Below the pieces are notes generated by a model. It searched no databases, was not told the origin of the DNA, and was given only the letters and a program-made list of their open reading frames with translations. Positions 57,176 through 59,771 of a stretch of DNA of 59,771 bases are shown piece by piece; position 1 is the stretch's first letter; each line of letters begins with the position of its first letter. This DNA comes from Gammaproteobacteria bacterium UBA7803 (GTDB lineage Bacteria; Pseudomonadota; Gammaproteobacteria; Pseudomonadales; Azotimanducaceae): assembly GCA_002480525.1 (NCBI GenBank), contig DLCH01000074.1, positions 36,744 through 96,514 of the forward strand. Reading direction: 5' to 3'. The position numbers and the translations under genes are program-made.

Positions 57176-58528
57176 TCAGCCTGCGGCGCGCGGCTGCAGC
57201 GCCACGCGGATCGGCAGGTGCTTCAAGCCGTGCACGAAGCTGGCGCGCAGGTGATCGGGCTCGCGCACGAGCGTCATGTGGCGGATGCGCGGCAGCAGCT
57301 GGGCGAAGAAGATGCGCATCTCCAGCCGGGCCAGCAGCAGCCCGAGGCACTGGTGGGGGCCGGTGCCGAAGGCCAGGTGGCGGTTGGGCTTGCGGTCGAT
57401 GCGGAACTCGAACGGCGCCTCGAACACGTCCTCGTCGAAGTTCGCCGAGGCGTAGAACAGCCCGAGCGTGTCGCCCTTGGCGATCTTCCGGCCGCGCAGT
57501 TCGTAGTCCTGCGTGGCGGTGCGGGAGAACTGGGCCACCGGCGTGGTCCAGCGGATCATCTCCTCGACGGCGAGCTTCACCGTTTCCTCGTCGTCGGCGC
57601 CGCGCCGGAGGGCCTCGAACTGCTCGGGGTGGGTGAGCAGCGCATGCAGCCCGCCGGAGATCGCCGTGCGGGTGGTCTCGTGGCCGGCGGTGGCGACGAT
57701 GATGTAGTAGGAGATGAGTTCCTTGTACGGCAGGTACTCGCCGTCGATGCGGCCGTTGGCGATGTAGGAGGCCAGGTCCTCGCCGGGGTTGGCGCGGCGT
57801 TCCTCGGTCAGCCGGGTGAAGTAGTCGTAGAGATCCTTGATGGTCTCGAAGACCGACAGCGGGTCGTCCCCCGCCCGGCGCATCTCCGGGTCCTCGCCGG
57901 CGAACAGCTCGTTGGTGAGCTTGAGAATCCGCCACTCGTCTTCCCGGGGCACGCCCAGCAGCTCGGCGATGAGCTTGAGCGGCGGCCACACGGCGATGTC
58001 CTGCACGAAGTCGAGCTCGTGCTCGCCGCCGTCTTCGGCCATGTCGTCCAGGATCTCGCCGATGATGGCGCCGAGGCGATCCTCGAGGCGCTTGATGTTG
58101 GAGGGCTTGAACCAGGGCTGCACCAGGGCGCGGTACTTGGTGTGGTCCGGCGGGTCCATCTGCACCAGGGAGCGGATCAGCCCCTGCTCGCCGGCGGTGG
58201 CCATCACCTCCAGCAGCTTGGGCGAGTCCGACAGCCGCTCGAAGATCTGCGCGATGATCTCCTCGCGCATTTCCGGCTGGCTGACCTCGGGCTGGAGGAT
58301 CGGCCGGGGTTCGCTGGCGAACACTTCCGGCTGCTTCTCGATCTCCACCACGTCGGCGTGCTTGGTCACCGCCCAGAACGGCCGGAAGCTGGTGGGCTCG
58401 ACGAACCGCAGCGGATCGTTGGCCCGCAGCCAGGCGAAGGCGTCGTGGGGATGGCCCACGCGCCCGTAGCGCTCCGGCGAGATGATGTCGTCGTCGTGAA
58501 AGGTGTCGTAACGGGCTGCTTCGGCCAT
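57176..58528 (-). CDS. Cytochrome P450
   Basis: A 450-residue soluble bacterial P450. The I-helix motif is ATAGHETTRTAIS, the ExxR is in EEMIRW, and the heme-binding loop is AFGTGPHQCLGLLLARLEM with the Cys ligand. QMDPPDHTKYRALVQPWF is the usual N-terminal region. It needs ferredoxin partners that are not in the window. The CYP family is not certain; hydroxylation of a terpenoid, fatty acid or sterol side chain is likely given the neighbours. ATG at 58528 is chosen; the frame continues upstream only as antisense of the SDR gene. Confidence 0.93.
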   Translation of the reverse strand: MAEAARYDTFHDDDIISPERYGRVGHPHDAFAWLRANDPLRFVEPTSFRPFWAVTKHADVVEIEKQPEVFASEPRPILQPEVSQPEMREEIIAQIFERLSDSPKLLEVMATAGEQGLIRSLVQMDPPDHTKYRALVQPWFKPSNIKRLEDRLGAIIGEILDDMAEDGGEHELDFVQDIAVWPPLKLIAELLGVPREDEWRILKLTNELFAGEDPEMRRAGDDPLSVFETIKDLYDYFTRLTEERRANPGEDLASYIANGRIDGEYLPYKELISYYIIVATAGHETTRTAISGGLHALLTHPEQFEALRRGADDEETVKLAVEEMIRWTTPVAQFSRTATQDYELRGRKIAKGDTLGLFYASANFDEDVFEAPFEFRIDRKPNRHLAFGTGPHQCLGLLLARLEMRIFFAQLLPRIRHMTLVREPDHLRASFVHGLKHLPIRVALQPRAAG

Positions 58529-58561
58529 ACCTGATCCATCTGGAAAGTAAAAGTAGAACGC

Positions 58562-58580
58562 GGTAAACGTTATCCGGATA
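58562..58580. promoter_or_regulatory. Candidate operator in the P450/SDR divergent gap
   Basis: TATCCGGATA (58571-58580) is a perfect palindrome, overlapping the near-palindrome GGTAAACGTTATCC (58562-58575, 10 of 14 positions symmetric). It lies in an AT-rich patch of the 135-bp gap between the divergent P450 and SDR genes, where both promoters must lie. Confidence 0.4.
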
Positions 58581-58663
58581 CTCGCCGGGAATGCAATTGG
58601 CAGCCCCCAGCGGGCCGGATTTCCGGGGCCGCCGCAGCAGGGGGGAGACAGGGGGAGTCCTAC

Positions 58664-59479
58664 GTGTCGGACAAGTTGGCAGGGCAGCACGCGTTCATCA
58701 CGGGCGGCGGCAGCGGCATCGGACTGGCTTCGGCCCGCGCCCTGCTCGAGGACGGGGCCCGGGTCACGCTGATGGGCCGCAGCGTTGAGAAGCTGGAGAA
58801 CGCGAAGCGCGAGCTGGACGGCCTCGGCGCCGTCGACGTGGTGGCCGGCGACGTGGCCCGGGAAGCGGACGTGGCCGAGGCCATCGCACAGGCGAACGAC
58901 CGTGCGCCGCTGACCATCGCCGTGGCCAATGCCGGCACCGGCGCCATCGCGCCGCTGGCGGCCACCACGGACGAATCCTGGCAGCACGTGCTGCAGACCA
59001 ACCTGTCCGGGACCTTCTACACCTTCAAGCACGCCGGCGAGGCCATCGCCCGGGCGGGCGGCGGCGCCATGTGCGCCATCTCCTCCATCGCGGCGGTGCG
59101 CACCCACCGGTTCATGCATGCCTACGTGGTCAGCAAGGCCGGCATCGACATGCTGGTGCGCAACGTGGCCGACGAGCTCGGGCCGGCCGGGGTACGGGTG
59201 AACAGCATCTGCCCGGGACTGGTGGAGACGGACATTTCTGCCGGCCTGTTCGCCACGCCCGAGGTCTACGAGTCCTACATCGACAACATTCCGCTGGGCC
59301 GCACCGGCGTCACCGCGGACATTGCCGCCGCCGTGCGCTATCTGTGCGGTCCCGAGGCGAGCTGGGTGACCGGCACGGTCATGTCCGTGGACGGCGGTCA
59401 GCACCTGCGCCGCGGGCCGGACTACGGGCCGTTCGTGCAGGCCCTCGCACAACAGCAGAACGACGGAGCGACATCATGA
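58664..59479 (+). CDS. Short-chain dehydrogenase/reductase (SDR)
   Basis: A 271-residue classical SDR with the cofactor motif FITGGGSGIGLASA (TGxxxGxG), VANAGTGA (NAG), catalytic Ser in CAISSIAAV, Tyr and Lys in AYVVSKAG, and SICPGLVETDI. The arginine after strand 2 (LMGRS) suggests NADP use is possible. GTG at 58664 follows GGGGGAG at a fair distance. The stop overlaps the next SDR start (ATGA). Divergent from the P450, so oxidation of a hydroxylated product is the likely role. Confidence 0.92.
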   Translation: MSDKLAGQHAFITGGGSGIGLASARALLEDGARVTLMGRSVEKLENAKRELDGLGAVDVVAGDVAREADVAEAIAQANDRAPLTIAVANAGTGAIAPLAATTDESWQHVLQTNLSGTFYTFKHAGEAIARAGGGAMCAISSIAAVRTHRFMHAYVVSKAGIDMLVRNVADELGPAGVRVNSICPGLVETDISAGLFATPEVYESYIDNIPLGRTGVTADIAAAVRYLCGPEASWVTGTVMSVDGGQHLRRGPDYGPFVQALAQQQNDGATS

Positions 59480-59771
59480 GCCTGACGACATTCTCCCGGT
59501 CCATCGAAGGCAAGGTGGCGGTGGTGACCGGCGCTGCCAGCGGCATGGGCCGGGCGACGGTGCGGGTGTTCGCCGACCAGGGCGCGCGGGTCGCCGCCCT
59601 GGACGTGAACGCGGAGTCCCTCGAGAAGGTGACCCGGGAAGTGGCCGACGCCGGCGGCGACGTGCGGGGCTGGGCCTTCGACCTCGGCGACGCCGACGCC
59701 ATCAACGATACCTTCGCGGAGATCGTCGACCACTTCGGCGGCATCGACATCCTCGTCAACAACGCCGGCGT
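59476..59771 (+). CDS. Short-chain dehydrogenase/reductase, partial (cut by window end)
   Basis: The first 98 codons of a second SDR: VAVVTGAASGMGRATVRVFA holds the TGxxxGxG motif, ALDVNAES the acidic residue favouring NAD, and ILVNNAG the NAG motif at the very end. ATG at 59476 overlaps the stop of the previous SDR. The catalytic half lies beyond the window. Confidence 0.92.
   Translation, partial: MSLTTFSRSIEGKVAVVTGAASGMGRATVRVFADQGARVAALDVNAESLEKVTREVADAGGDVRGWAFDLGDADAINDTFAEIVDHFGGIDILVNNAG

Overview
The window is a GC-rich bacterial chromosome segment (about 70% GC by eye). The gene order fmdB-aspS-yebC-ruvC-ruvA-ruvB-tolQ-tolR-tolA-tolB-pal-cpoB-queE-queC is typical of Gammaproteobacteria, as are a MetR regulator, RhlB, a type 2 ArgC, the arsC(YfgD)-wrbA-DUF2069 set and the 180-kDa-class NAD-glutamate dehydrogenase. 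The genus cannot be named from sequence alone. Genes are tightly packed; many neighbours overlap by ATGA or GTGA, and GTG/TTG starts are common.

Layout. 1-120: tandem REP-like repeats. 128-3164 (minus): an envelope or glycan-like trio (toroid protein, methyltransferase, GT4 glycosyltransferase). 3261-4193: HD metalloprotein. 4373-5299: metR with MetR-type boxes over its start. 5418-8558 (minus): PNPOx protein, secreted metallo-beta-lactamase-fold hydrolase, two small membrane proteins, SixA-like phosphatase. 8686-10298: thiolase-like protein plus DUF35 partner. 10333-16777: TRIC channel, Arg/His/Asp-rich secreted protein, HSL esterase plus LLM flavoenzyme, rhomboid protease, ABC-F ATPase, cupin. 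16758-22166 (minus): argC, type Ic aminotransferase, rhlB, nitrilase, hisC, cupin. 22313-25364 (minus): membrane proteins and a carboxylesterase. 25496-28320: ABC exporter converging on dinB. 28433-32486: alpha-methylacyl-CoA racemase, an unknown basic protein, prpE, ABM monooxygenase. 32480-34273: DUF2069, wrbA, arsC, tlpA. 34274-34802: a gene-free stretch holding a large inverted repeat. 34803-37726 (minus): lytic transglycosylase, proS, HU with a histone-like tail. 37953-49267: the conserved housekeeping and Tol-Pal block. 49293-54215 (minus): NAD-GDH and tRNA-Lys. 54415-59771: XRE regulator, DUF2834, unknown protein, APH-like kinase, cytochrome P450 and two SDRs, the last cut by the window end.

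The core genes cover translation (aspS, proS, tRNA-Lys), Holliday-junction processing (ruvABC), envelope constriction (Tol-Pal), queuosine synthesis (queE, queC), and arginine and histidine steps. The accessory genes lean to breakdown of branched lipids or isoprenoids: P450, SDRs, racemase, aldolase-like thiolase with DUF35, propionyl-CoA synthetase, LLM flavoenzyme and APH-like kinase. That a single pathway links them is inference. No complete mobile element, CRISPR array or defence island was seen. The least explained structure is the inverted-repeat element at 34343-34717. Short intergenic tandem repeats of 13, 15, 16 and 40 bp recur across the window.
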